Source of the DNA: Candidatus Omnitrophota bacterium
Lineage (GTDB): Bacteria > Omnitrophota > Gorgyraeia > Aquiviventales > Aquiviventaceae
Assembly: GCA_016206585.1 (NCBI GenBank)
Contig: JACQRE010000002.1
Coordinates: 1 to 10,089 of the forward strand
Length of the DNA stretch: 10,089 bases
Reading direction: 5' to 3'
In this document: one piece after another, positions 1-6,229 of the stretch
How the letters are laid out: each line of letters starts with the position of its first letter
Position numbering within the stretch: the stretch's first letter is position 1
Made by a program: the position numbers and the translations under genes
Notes under the pieces: model-generated
What the model was told of the DNA's origin: nothing
Databases searched by the model: none
What the model saw: the letters and a program-made list of their open reading frames with translations, nothing else

Positions 1-2
1 CC

Positions 3-773
3 TACGCCAACCCCCGCAAGGCGGGCATCATCGCCATCACCCTGGAGCAAGGCGATGAGCTCATCGAGGCGGAGATCACCGATGGGACGCGGGAGTTGCT
101 GCTCATCACCCGGCAGGGCAAGGCGATCCGGTTCCCGGAGTAGCAGGCCCGCGAGGTGGGCCGCTCCGCCCGGGGAGTGCGCGGCATCCGGCTGGGGAAG
201 GGCGACGAAGTCATTGCGATGGGGCTGGCCGAACCGAAGACCGAACTCCTGACGGTCACGACGCTGGGATTCGGGAAGCGGTCGCCGATCGAGGAGTACC
301 GGATTCAAAGCCGCGGCGGCAAGGGGATCATCAACATCAAGGTGACGAAGAAGAACGGGGGGGTCGTCGGCGCCAAGACCGTGGCGGACCAGGACGAGTT
401 GATGCTCCTCTCCCAGGAGGGGATGATGGTCCGCTGCCCGGTGAAGGATGTGCGCTCGACCGGCCGCGCGACGCAAGGGGTGCGGCTCATCAACATCAAA
501 GGCAAGGACCGGCTCGCGTCCGTCGCGTGCGTGGTGCCCAAGGAGAAGGAGGAAGGGGAGGAGCCGCCGAAACCGGCGGATCCGGGGAATGGCGGGCTTG
601 AGATCGCATCCTCGCCGAAGCCCAGCTCAGCCGAGACCGTCGAGCAGAAAGCCAAGCGGCTGTCTCAGGAGCCGGTGGCCGAAGCCGCCCCCGTCACCCG
701 CAAGCCGGCCGCCACAGCGAAACCGGCGGCCAAGCCAAAGAGCGCTAAACCGGCTCAGCGGAAGAAACGCTAG
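3..773 (+). CDS. gyrA: DNA gyrase subunit A, C-terminal part, interrupted by an in-frame TAG
   Basis: GyrA is the DNA-cleaving and wrapping subunit of gyrase, the ATP-dependent enzyme that introduces negative supercoils. Only the C-terminal beta-propeller DNA-wrapping domain is in the window; the 5' end lies outside it. Reading from base 3, blade-type motifs are clear: YANPRKAGIIAITLEQGDEL, then TDGTRELLLITRQGKAIRFPE, then GRSARGVRGIRLGKGDEV. The GyrA box QSRGGKG is encoded at 306-326, which separates gyrase from topoisomerase IV ParC. Homology runs in one frame across a TAG at 141-143, so no frameshift is involved. After about base 540 the protein becomes a low-complexity tail, first Glu-rich and then Lys/Ala/Pro-rich, ending in RKKR; E. 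coli GyrA by contrast ends in an acidic tail. The stop at 771-773 is also TAG. The gene is either a true nonsense allele, a read-through case or a base-call error. The identity is secure; whether a full-length product is made is not. Confidence 0.9.
141..143 (+). other. In-frame amber codon inside gyrA
   Basis: The codon follows the conserved segment IRFPE and precedes QAREVGRSARGVRGI. GyrA homologues usually have Ser, Glu, Asp or Lys at this place. A single change from GAG, AAG or TCG gives TAG. The frame stays intact on both sides. TAG also ends nagA, glmS, carA and gyrA itself, so a recoded TAG is unlikely. Confidence 0.9.
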
Positions 774-782
774 CGTCGCTGC

Positions 783-854
783 GTCCCCATCGTCTAATGG
801 TTAGGACAACAGCCTTTCGAGCTGACAATGGGGGTTCGATTCCCCCTGGGGACA
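783..854 (+). tRNA. tRNA-Glu (anticodon UUC)
   Basis: A full cloverleaf can be drawn. The 7-bp acceptor pairs 783-789 (GTCCCCA) with 847-853 (TGGGGAC). The D stem pairs 792-795 with 804-807. The anticodon loop 814-820 is CTTTCGA with anticodon TTC at 816-818. The T stem pairs 830-834 with 842-846 around TTCGATT. The discriminator base is A854 and CCA is not encoded. The GTCCCC start, the GTCTA D arm and the TTC anticodon match bacterial tRNA-Glu. Two small oddities are an A-A mismatch at the top of the anticodon stem (809/825) and a 4-nt variable region. The gene sits 9 nt after gyrA and 20 nt before nagA, on the same strand, so it may be co-transcribed and processed. Confidence 0.95.
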
Positions 855-874
855 CTCTTTGAAAGACCACAGCA

Positions 875-1951
875 GTGGATGAGTTTTGGTTGGCTGGCGG
901 CAAGCTGGTGACGCCGCGCGGAATCGTCGATGGCGCGGTGCGAGTGGCCCGTGGCCGCATTGCCGCGATCCGTCCCGGCGCCCCGCAGGGGGCGCGGGCG
1001 ATCGGTGTGCGCGGCGGCTACGTGTCGCCGGGGTTCATCGACCTGCACGTCTGGGGCGATCCACAGGTCATCTCCCGCGAGGCCGCCAAGCATGGGACGA
1101 CGGCGTTTCTTGCCGCGGTGGGTCCCGAGCCGCTGCCGGCGCTGCGCCGCCAGCTGGCCGCGCTGCGGCACGCCGAGGGGTTCGAGGGCGCGCAATGCCT
1201 CGGGGCGCACCTGGAGGGGCCGTTCGTCAATCCCCGGCGCAGCGGCGCGCTCCCGAGGCGGTGGATGCGGCGGCCGTCGGTCGCCGGGCTGCACAGCCTG
1301 GTGCGCGAGGGGCCGGTGCGGCTGATCACGATCGCCCCGGAGCTCCACGGAGCGCGCGAGATGATCCAGTGGTGCCGCAGGCGCCGGATCGTCGTGTCGC
1401 TGGGCCACAGCGAGGCCTACGCCCCCGAAGCGCTCGGCGCGGTGGAGGCGGGTGCCGCGGCGGTGACGCACGTGTTTAACGGCATGCGGCCGTTTCACCA
1501 CCGCAAGCCGTCGCTGCTCAGCGTGGCGTTGACCGATCCACGGCTCACCACGATGGTGATCCTCGACGGCGTGCACGTCGGCGCCTACGCGTTCCGGTTG
1601 CTGCTGCGCGCGAAGGGCCCTGAGCGGATCGCGCTGGTCACCGACTCGATCCGCCACCAGGGGTGGAACGTCGTCCGGCGGCACGGCGCCTACTACACGC
1701 GGCAGGACGTCCTGGCGGGCAGCAGCCTGACGATGCTCCGCGCGGTACGCAACGCCGTCTTCTCGGGGGGCGCCTCGCTGTCCGACGCCGTGCGGATGGC
1801 TTCCGCCACCCCGGCGCGGCTGCTTGGGGCGGACCACCTGCGCGGCGCGCTGGCCGTCGGCCGTCGGGCCGATCTGGCGGTGTTCGATCGGCGGTTCCGT
1901 GCGCGGCTGACGATCGTCGGCGGCCACGTCGTATTTGAGAGCCATCCGTAG
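875..1951 (+). CDS. nagA: N-acetylglucosamine-6-phosphate deacetylase, divergent
   Basis: A 358-residue amidohydrolase-fold protein predicted to convert N-acetylglucosamine-6-phosphate to glucosamine-6-phosphate plus acetate in the cytosol. Family motifs occur in order: PGFIDLH (52-58), AHLEGPF (111-117, metal ligand Glu114), VVSLGHSEA (173-181, His178), VTHVFNGM (197-204, His199), DGVHV (231-235, His234), LVTDS (254-258, catalytic-type Asp257), AGSSLTM (281-287) and ATPARLLG (311-318). It is slightly shorter than typical NagA (about 380 residues) because the segment after the first His is condensed, and the usual HxH reads H58-V-W60. The start is GTG at 875, chosen because it gives the expected strand MDEFWLAGGKLVTPRG; its ribosome binding site is weak. 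The next gene, glmS, starts 14 nt downstream and makes the same product from fructose-6-phosphate. Function as a NagA is likely, but a related sugar deacetylase is not excluded. Confidence 0.85.
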   Translation: MDEFWLAGGKLVTPRGIVDGAVRVARGRIAAIRPGAPQGARAIGVRGGYVSPGFIDLHVWGDPQVISREAAKHGTTAFLAAVGPEPLPALRRQLAALRHAEGFEGAQCLGAHLEGPFVNPRRSGALPRRWMRRPSVAGLHSLVREGPVRLITIAPELHGAREMIQWCRRRRIVVSLGHSEAYAPEALGAVEAGAAAVTHVFNGMRPFHHRKPSLLSVALTDPRLTTMVILDGVHVGAYAFRLLLRAKGPERIALVTDSIRHQGWNVVRRHGAYYTRQDVLAGSSLTMLRAVRNAVFSGGASLSDAVRMASATPARLLGADHLRGALAVGRRADLAVFDRRFRARLTIVGGHVVFESHP

Positions 1952-1954
1952 GAG
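1950..1954 (+). promoter_or_regulatory. glmS ribosome binding site overlapping the nagA stop
   Basis: AGGAG begins on the second base of the nagA TAG stop (1949-1951) and lies 11 nt before the glmS ATG at 1966. This suggests translational coupling of the two genes. The gap holds no room for a glmS ribozyme or a separate promoter. Confidence 0.6.
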
Positions 1955-1965
1955 ACGCAGACACC

Positions 1966-3804
1966 ATGTGCGGCATTGTGGGGTATGTCGGACGCGCGCC
2001 GGTCGTAGAGGCGCTGCTGGACGCGTTGGGCCGCCTGGAATACCGCGGCTATGACTCCGCGGGCGTGGCGGTGCTCAACAGCCAGGGCCTCGAAGTCCGC
2101 AAGCGTGTTGGGAAAATCAGGGAACTTGCCGCAACGCTTCGCCGGCGACCGATCACGGGGCACCTCGGAGTTGGTCATTCCAGATGGGCGACGCATGGAG
2201 AGCCCACCGAGCGCAATGCGCACCCACACGTGGACTGCACCGGTAAGCTCGCCGTGGTGCACAACGGAATCATCGAGAACTACGGGCCGCTCAAAGAGCG
2301 GCTGATCGCCAAAGGTCACAAGTTCGCCTCGCAGACCGACACCGAGGTGATCGTCCACCTCGTAGAAGAGTTCGCCAAGCGCCACCCCATCCCCGAAGCC
2401 TTCCGGTTGGCCCTCAAAGAACTGCGCGGCTCCTACGCGGTGTGCCTCATCGCCGAGCAAGATGCCAAACGGCTCTTCGGGGCCAAGAACGGCAGCCCGC
2501 TGATCGTCGGCATCGGCCAACACGAGTCGTTCTTCGCCAGCGACGTGCCCGCCATCCTCTCCCGTACCCGTCGCGTGGTGTACCTGAACGACCTGGAAGT
2601 TGTTGAGCTGACCGCCGAGGGCCCCAAACTGACGACGCTGGAGGGCAAGCCGGTCCGCCGCAACCCGACGACCGTCGACTGGGACATCACCGCCGCGCGC
2701 AAGGGCGGCTACCCGCACTTCATGCTCAAGGAGATTCACGAGCAGCCGGAAGCGATCGAGCAAACGCTGTTCAACCGGCTGGATCCGGCGAAGGGGCGCA
2801 TCGTCTTCGACCGGCGGTCGAAACGGTTCCTCGACGGCCTCAGCCCCAGCGAGCAGTTCATCATTATCGCCTGCGGGACCGCCTATCACGCGGGGCTGGT
2901 CGGCGAGTACATGCTCGAGGAGCTCGCCCGCGTCCCGGTGGACGTGGACCTGGCCAGCGAGTTCCGCTACCGGGGTGCGTCGCTCAACCGCCACACCACG
3001 GTCATCGCGGTCACGCAATCCGGCGAGACGGCCGACACGCTGGCCGGCATCCGCCTGGCGAAGGCGCAGGGCGCGAAGGTCCTGGCGGTCTGCAACGTGA
3101 TGGGCTCCTCCATCGCGCGCGAAGCGGACGCGGTGCTCTACACGCACGCCGGGCCGGAGATCGCCGTGGCGTCGACGAAGGCGTACACGTCGCAGGTGAC
3201 AGCGCTGGCGCTGCTGACGCTCTACCTCGCCAAACAGCGGCGCCACGTCCCTCCCGCCCAGTGGCGGAAGCTCGTCGACGGGCTCGCCAGCCTGCCGCGC
3301 CTCATCGACCAGGCGCTGGCCAGCGAGCCCGCCGTCAAGGCGATCGCCGCGAAGTACGCGGCCGCGCGGAACTTCTACTACCTCGGCCGCCGGTACAATT
3401 TCCCCAGCGCGCTGGAAGGCGCCTTGAAACTCAAGGAGGTCTGCCCGGTCATCCACGCTGAGGGCTACGCGGCGGGGGAGATGAAGCACGGGCCGATCTC
3501 GCTCATCCGCAAAGGCTGGCCGGTCGTGTTCGTGGCGACCGCCTCGCCCGTCTACGAAAAGGTGATCTCCAACATCGAGGAGGTCCGCGCGCGCAAGGGC
3601 GAGTGCATCGTGATCGCCTCGGAGGGCGACGCGGCGATCAAGCGCCACGCGGACAGCCTCATCACGGTGCCGCGGACGGAGGAGTTCCTCTCACCGGTCG
3701 TCGTGGCGGTGCCGCTGCAGCTCTTCGCCTACTACGTGGCGGACGCCAACGGCGCCGACATCGACCAGCCCCCGAATCTGGCCAAGAGCGTGACGGTGGA
3801 ATAG
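1966..3804 (+). CDS. glmS: Glutamine-fructose-6-phosphate aminotransferase (isomerizing)
   Basis: GlmS makes glucosamine-6-phosphate from fructose-6-phosphate and glutamine, the committed step to UDP-GlcNAc for peptidoglycan and lipid A. The 612-residue length is normal for the family. The N-terminal class II glutaminase domain starts MCGIVGYVG, so Cys2 becomes the catalytic N-terminal residue after Met removal; it also has EYRGYDSAG, HSRWATHGEP and HNGIIENY. Two SIS sugar-isomerase domains follow, with IIACGTAYHAG (300-310), TQSGETADT (350-358), STKAYTSQV (403-411) and AEGYAAGEMKHGPI. The C-terminus reads NLAKSVTVE, with Lys607 at the place of the conserved active-site lysine. It lies between nagA and rsmI, and all three are co-directional. 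No metabolite-sensing ribozyme is present upstream, because the nagA stop is only 14 nt away. Confidence 0.98.
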   Translation: MCGIVGYVGRAPVVEALLDALGRLEYRGYDSAGVAVLNSQGLEVRKRVGKIRELAATLRRRPITGHLGVGHSRWATHGEPTERNAHPHVDCTGKLAVVHNGIIENYGPLKERLIAKGHKFASQTDTEVIVHLVEEFAKRHPIPEAFRLALKELRGSYAVCLIAEQDAKRLFGAKNGSPLIVGIGQHESFFASDVPAILSRTRRVVYLNDLEVVELTAEGPKLTTLEGKPVRRNPTTVDWDITAARKGGYPHFMLKEIHEQPEAIEQTLFNRLDPAKGRIVFDRRSKRFLDGLSPSEQFIIIACGTAYHAGLVGEYMLEELARVPVDVDLASEFRYRGASLNRHTTVIAVTQSGETADTLAGIRLAKAQGAKVLAVCNVMGSSIAREADAVLYTHAGPEIAVASTKAYTSQVTALALLTLYLAKQRRHVPPAQWRKLVDGLASLPRLIDQALASEPAVKAIAAKYAAARNFYYLGRRYNFPSALEGALKLKEVCPVIHAEGYAAGEMKHGPISLIRKGWPVVFVATASPVYEKVISNIEEVRARKGECIVIASEGDAAIKRHADSLITVPRTEEFLSPVVVAVPLQLFAYYVADANGADIDQPPNLAKSVTVE

Positions 3805-3876
3805 TTCGATGTTCAATGTTCAGTGTTCGATGAAGCGCCAAGACCCACATCGAACATCGAACAATGAACAATGAAC
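3804..3876 (+). repeat. Two inverted arrays of four 7-bp repeats
   Basis: Left array 3805-3832 is four copies of TTCRRTG-type heptamers (TTCGATG, TTCAATG, TTCAGTG, TTCGATG). Right array 3848-3875 is four copies in opposite orientation (CATCGAA twice, CAATGAA twice). The 15-nt centre is 3833-3847. The arrays pair into a hairpin with a perfect 8-bp core (GTTCGATG 3825-3832 with CATCGAAC 3848-3855). A further interrupted helix extends out to 3804/3876. The array starts at the glmS stop codon (3802-3804), and its last right-hand heptamer contains the rsmI ATG at 3871. It has no following T-tract, so it is not a standard intrinsic terminator. It is lower in GC than its neighbours, which suggests an inserted or slippage-generated element. 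Confidence 0.9.
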
Positions 3877-4566
3877 GAGAGCGGAGCGTTGTATGTTGTG
3901 GCCACACCCATTGGAAACCTGCAGGACATCACGCTGCGCGCGATCGAGACGCTGAAGGCCGCGGACCTCATTGCCTGTGAAGATACGCGCCACGCGTCGA
4001 TCCTCCTGAACGCGCACGGCATCGCCGCCCCGACGACGAGCTATCACAGCTATTCGTCGCGGAGGAAGCACCGGCGGATCCTGGAGGCGCTGCAGGAGGG
4101 CCGTCGGGTTGCGCTGATCGCCGACGCGGGGCTGCCGGGGATCTCGGATCCTGGCAGCGCGCTGATCCGCGATGCGATCGAAGCCGGCGCATCCGTCACG
4201 GTCATTCCGGGCGCCTCGGCGTCGCTGGTCGGGCTCGTGCTCTCCGGATTTCCCACGGACCGGTTCGTCTTCGAGGGGTTCCTGCCGGTCAAGCCGGGGG
4301 CGCGGCGCACGCGACTTGAGACGCTGAGGGACGAGCCCAGGGCCGTCGTGCTCTACGAATCGCCGCACCGGCTGCTGCGGGCGCTCGACGACATTGAGGC
4401 GGCGTTCGGAGACATCCCGATGTCGATCAGTCGGGAGCTGACCAAACGGTTTGAAGAGACGCGCCGGGGGCGCATCAGCGCCTTGCGCGGGCACTTCACG
4501 CACCATCCCCCCAAAGGCGAGTTCGTCATCGTGCTGCCCCCACAACGGCTCAGGAGCGATGCGTAA
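3871..4566 (+). CDS. rsmI: 16S rRNA (cytidine-1402-2'-O)-methyltransferase
   Basis: RsmI uses S-adenosylmethionine to 2'-O-methylate C1402 in the 16S rRNA decoding centre. The 231-residue protein shows the tetrapyrrole-methylase-like fold motifs: LYVVATPIGNLQDITLRA (7-24), CEDTRH (36-41), SYHSYSSRRK, ALIADAGLPGISDPGSALI (81-99), VIPGASASLVG (111-121), SGFPTDRFVFEGFLP (125-139), YESPHRLL (162-169) and SRELTKRFEET (187-197). It ends soon after KGEFVIVLPP, so the extra C-terminal region of about 50 residues seen in E. coli RsmI is absent; short forms are common in other phyla. The ATG at 3871 lies in the last heptamer of the preceding repeat array and lacks a clear ribosome binding site. A TTG at 3889 is an alternative but would begin at the first conserved strand. 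It overlaps lpxA by 8 nt. Confidence 0.95.
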   Translation: MNESGALYVVATPIGNLQDITLRAIETLKAADLIACEDTRHASILLNAHGIAAPTTSYHSYSSRRKHRRILEALQEGRRVALIADAGLPGISDPGSALIRDAIEAGASVTVIPGASASLVGLVLSGFPTDRFVFEGFLPVKPGARRTRLETLRDEPRAVVLYESPHRLLRALDDIEAAFGDIPMSISRELTKRFEETRRGRISALRGHFTHHPPKGEFVIVLPPQRLRSDA

Positions 4567-5413
4567 CACGATTCACTCTACCGCGATCATCGGCACATCC
4601 GTCCGGCTCGGGGAAGGCAACGACATCGGACCGGGCTGCGTCATTGAGGATGGCGCCGTCCTCGGCGCGCGCAACCGGCTGTGGATGAACGTGTACGTCG
4701 GCCCGGGCACCACGATCGGCGATGACAACCAGCTCCACATGGGTGCGGTGGTCGGCCACATCCCGCAGGATCTCGCCTACGCCGGTGCGCCCAGCTTCAC
4801 GCGGATCGGCGACCGCAACACGATCCGCGAGTACGTGACCATCCACCGCGGCACCAAAGAGGGCACCGCCACGGTGATCGGCAGCGACAACCTGCTGATG
4901 GCCAACGCCCACGTGGCGCACAACTGCGAGCTGGGCAACAAGGTCGTCCTGGTCAACCTGGCCAGCCTGACCGGCTATTGCGTCATCCAGGACGGCGCCT
5001 TCCTCTCCGGCATCGTGGGGCTGCACCAGTTCACCCGGGTCGGACGACTGGCCATGATCAGCGCGCTGTCGGCGGTCAACAAGGACGTCCCTCCCTACAT
5101 GTTGTGCGGAGGCCGGCCGGCGGTCATCCAGGGGCTCAACGTGGTGGGGATGCGCCGGGCAGGCATCCCTGGACCGATCCGGGAGGAAATCAAACGGGCG
5201 TACAAGCTCCTCTACCGGGAGAGACTCAACGTCCCCCACGCGCTAGAGACGATCGAGCGGGAGTGTCAATCATCAGAAGTCAAATCACTGGTTGAGTTTG
5301 TGAAGACAGCCAAGCGCGGAATCTGCGCGGGGATCGGCACGGCTGAGGAGGTCGATGAGGAGGGGGAGTCGATCCTCCCCAGGAAGCCGCCCCAGGGGGC
5401 AACGGCTCGGTAA
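4559..5413 (+). CDS. lpxA: UDP-N-acetylglucosamine acyltransferase
   Basis: LpxA transfers a 3-hydroxyacyl chain from acyl carrier protein to UDP-GlcNAc, the first step of lipid A synthesis. The 284-residue protein opens with the left-handed beta-helix hexapeptide repeats (IHSTAIIG, LGEGNDIGPGCVI, VGPGTTIGDDN). It carries the family landmarks GHIPQDLAYAG (66-76), IGDRNTIREYVTIHRGT (83-99), NLLMANAHVAHNCELGN (111-127, with the catalytic-type His121), GIVGLHQFTRVG (151-162, His156), DVPPYMLCGG and GLNVVGMRRAGI (192-203). A tail of about 25 residues beyond the usual end is acidic and Pro-rich. The start at ATG 4559 matches the usual MxxxIHPTAII opening; an upstream ATG at 4451 would add 36 residues read out of rsmI codons. 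The overlap with rsmI is ATGCGTAA. AGGAG lies just 2 nt before the ATG, so coupling to rsmI translation is likely. Its substrate derives from the GlmS/NagA product encoded just upstream. Confidence 0.93.
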   Translation: MRNTIHSTAIIGTSVRLGEGNDIGPGCVIEDGAVLGARNRLWMNVYVGPGTTIGDDNQLHMGAVVGHIPQDLAYAGAPSFTRIGDRNTIREYVTIHRGTKEGTATVIGSDNLLMANAHVAHNCELGNKVVLVNLASLTGYCVIQDGAFLSGIVGLHQFTRVGRLAMISALSAVNKDVPPYMLCGGRPAVIQGLNVVGMRRAGIPGPIREEIKRAYKLLYRERLNVPHALETIERECQSSEVKSLVEFVKTAKRGICAGIGTAEEVDEEGESILPRKPPQGATAR

Positions 5414-5458
5414 AATTTTTGGCGTGCTGGGTGGATAAAAATGTTTTTGGTGTGGGGG

Positions 5459-5488
5459 TTGACAAATCCCCCCGTTTTTTCGTATAAT
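5459..5488 (+). promoter_or_regulatory. Consensus sigma70 promoter of the pyr operon
   Basis: A perfect -35 box TTGACA (5459-5464) and a perfect -10 box TATAAT (5483-5488) are separated by 18 bp. The expected transcription start is near 5495. AT-rich tracts upstream (5412-5420 and 5435-5448, the latter AAAAATGTTTTT-like) stand out in this GC-rich region and could act as UP-element-type sequence. So strong a promoter fits a unit whose output is set by attenuation rather than by initiation. Confidence 0.93.
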
Positions 5489-5504
5489 AGCTACAGTTGT
5501 TTCA

Positions 5505-5537
5505 CCTTTAAGGGCCCGTCCTGTGAGGCGGGAAAGG
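5505..5537 (+). promoter_or_regulatory. PyrR-binding loop (anti-antiterminator) in the pyr leader
   Basis: The loop 5519-5528 reads UCCUGUGAGG, an exact match to the known PyrR recognition core UCCNGNGAGG. The upper stem pairs CCCG 5515-5518 with CGGG 5529-5532. The lower stem pairs CCTTT 5505-5509 with AAAGG 5533-5537. A purine-rich bulge AAGGG (5510-5514) lies on the 5' side, as in Bacillus binding loops. With UMP-bound PyrR, this hairpin should be held and the downstream terminator allowed to form. The 3' half (GGCGGGA, 5527-5533) can alternatively pair with TCCCAGCC (5573-5580), leaving one bulged A, which would be the antiterminator. Confidence 0.9.
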
Positions 5538-5572
5538 GGATGCAGACACCGTGCGCGCGGATAACCCAGATG

Positions 5573-5598
5573 TCCCAGCCAAGCGGCTGGGATTTTTT
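5573..5598 (+). terminator. Intrinsic attenuator terminator before pyrR
   Basis: A perfect 8-bp stem TCCCAGCC (5573-5580) / GGCTGGGA (5585-5592) has a 4-nt loop AAGC and is followed by six T (5593-5598). It lies between the PyrR-binding loop and the pyrR ATG at 5602. It should terminate transcription when PyrR holds the upstream anti-antiterminator. The 3' arm also contains the only purine stretch (GGGA) close enough to serve the ATG at 5602, so the stem could in addition mask translation. Confidence 0.93.
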
Positions 5599-5601
5599 GT
5601 G

Positions 5602-6168
5602 ATGATCGCCTTCCGCGAGAAGGCCAAGGTGATGGACGCGGAGGCGCTCCGCCGGACCGTGGTGCGCATCGCCCATGAGATCCTCGAGCACCGCAAGGGG
5701 ACCGGGCAGTTAGCCCTCGTGGGTATCCGCACGCGCGGCGCCATCTTGGCCCAGCGGCTGGCCAAGGCGATCGAGACGATCGACGGACGCGCCGTGCCGG
5801 TGGGCATCCTCGACATCACCCTCTACCGCGACGACCTCTCCCGCGTCGCACCCAATCCGGTGGTACACGCCACCGAGATTCCCTTCGACGTCGACGACCT
5901 GCACCTCGTGCTGGTGGACGATGTGCTGTTCACCGGCCGCACGATCCGCGCCGCACTCAACGCGCTCAGCGACCTCGGGCGGCCCAAGACGATCCAGCTC
6001 GCCGTCCTGGTCGACCGCGGCCACCGGGAGCTGCCCATCCGGGCCGATTACGTCGGCAAGAACATCCCCACCCACCTGCGCGAGCATATCGAGGTGCGGT
6101 TCAACGAGCTGGACGAAGCCGAGGAGGTAGTGATCGAGGAGCCGGCCGCCAACGGGGGCGCAGCCTGA
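5602..6168 (+). CDS. pyrR: Pyr operon RNA-binding attenuation regulator / uracil phosphoribosyltransferase
   Basis: PyrR binds pyr leader RNA when UMP or UTP is high and causes termination; most homologues also convert uracil plus PRPP to UMP. The 188-residue product aligns along its length with Bacillus PyrR (181 residues): ALVGIRTRGAILAQRL (38-53), DITLYRDDLS (71-80), the PRPP loop LVLVDDVLFTGRT (102-114), QLAVLVDRGHRELPIRADYV (132-151) and GKNIPT (152-157). The ATG at 5602 is preferred because it lies just past the leader terminator and keeps the first strand (KAKVMD). An in-frame GTG at 5551 would start upstream of the terminator and translate through it. An ATG at 5632, preceded by GAGAAGG at 5617-5623, is a reasonable alternative with a better ribosome binding site. 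A short Glu/Ala/Gly-rich tail ends the protein. It is the first gene of the pyr operon and should regulate its own expression. Confidence 0.95.
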   Translation: MIAFREKAKVMDAEALRRTVVRIAHEILEHRKGTGQLALVGIRTRGAILAQRLAKAIETIDGRAVPVGILDITLYRDDLSRVAPNPVVHATEIPFDVDDLHLVLVDDVLFTGRTIRAALNALSDLGRPKTIQLAVLVDRGHRELPIRADYVGKNIPTHLREHIEVRFNELDEAEEVVIEEPAANGGAA

Positions 6169-6229
6169 TCCCACCACCTGCGCCAGCCACGCCAACGGCG
6201 TGGCTGCGAGGCGGAGAACAGTTACTACG

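Noticed and set aside
141..143. TAG reassigned to an amino acid
   Set aside because: gyrA, nagA, glmS and carA all end at TAG exactly where family C-termini are expected, and no other in-frame TAG interrupts a gene.
1693..3648. Long minus-strand open frames, here and at 5710-7896
   Set aside because: They lie opposite glmS and the pyrR/pyrB/pyrC genes, are Arg/Asp/His-rich without recognisable domains, and arise from GC-rich codon bias.
3805..3875. CRISPR-like array
   Set aside because: Units are 7 bp with no spacers and the two halves are inverted; no cas genes are present.
4451..4558. Upstream ATG start for lpxA
   Set aside because: The added 36 residues are an Arg/Ser/Pro-rich out-of-frame reading of rsmI and have no LpxA similarity.
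5386..5420. Terminator at the end of lpxA
   Set aside because: GCCG/CGGC and CCCC/GGGG can pair, but the stem is interrupted, the inner loop is too tight and the T-run starts 9 nt after the stem.
5551..5601. GTG 5551 as the pyrR start
   Set aside because: It lies upstream of the attenuator terminator and would make the terminator part of the coding region; PyrR similarity begins after 5602.
6202..6211. Second PyrR-binding loop in the pyrR-pyrB spacer
   Set aside because: CTGCGAGG matches CNGNGAGG, but the required UC before it is GG, the flanks do not form the hairpin, and no terminator follows. These bases are better explained by arms 1 and 2 of the junction.
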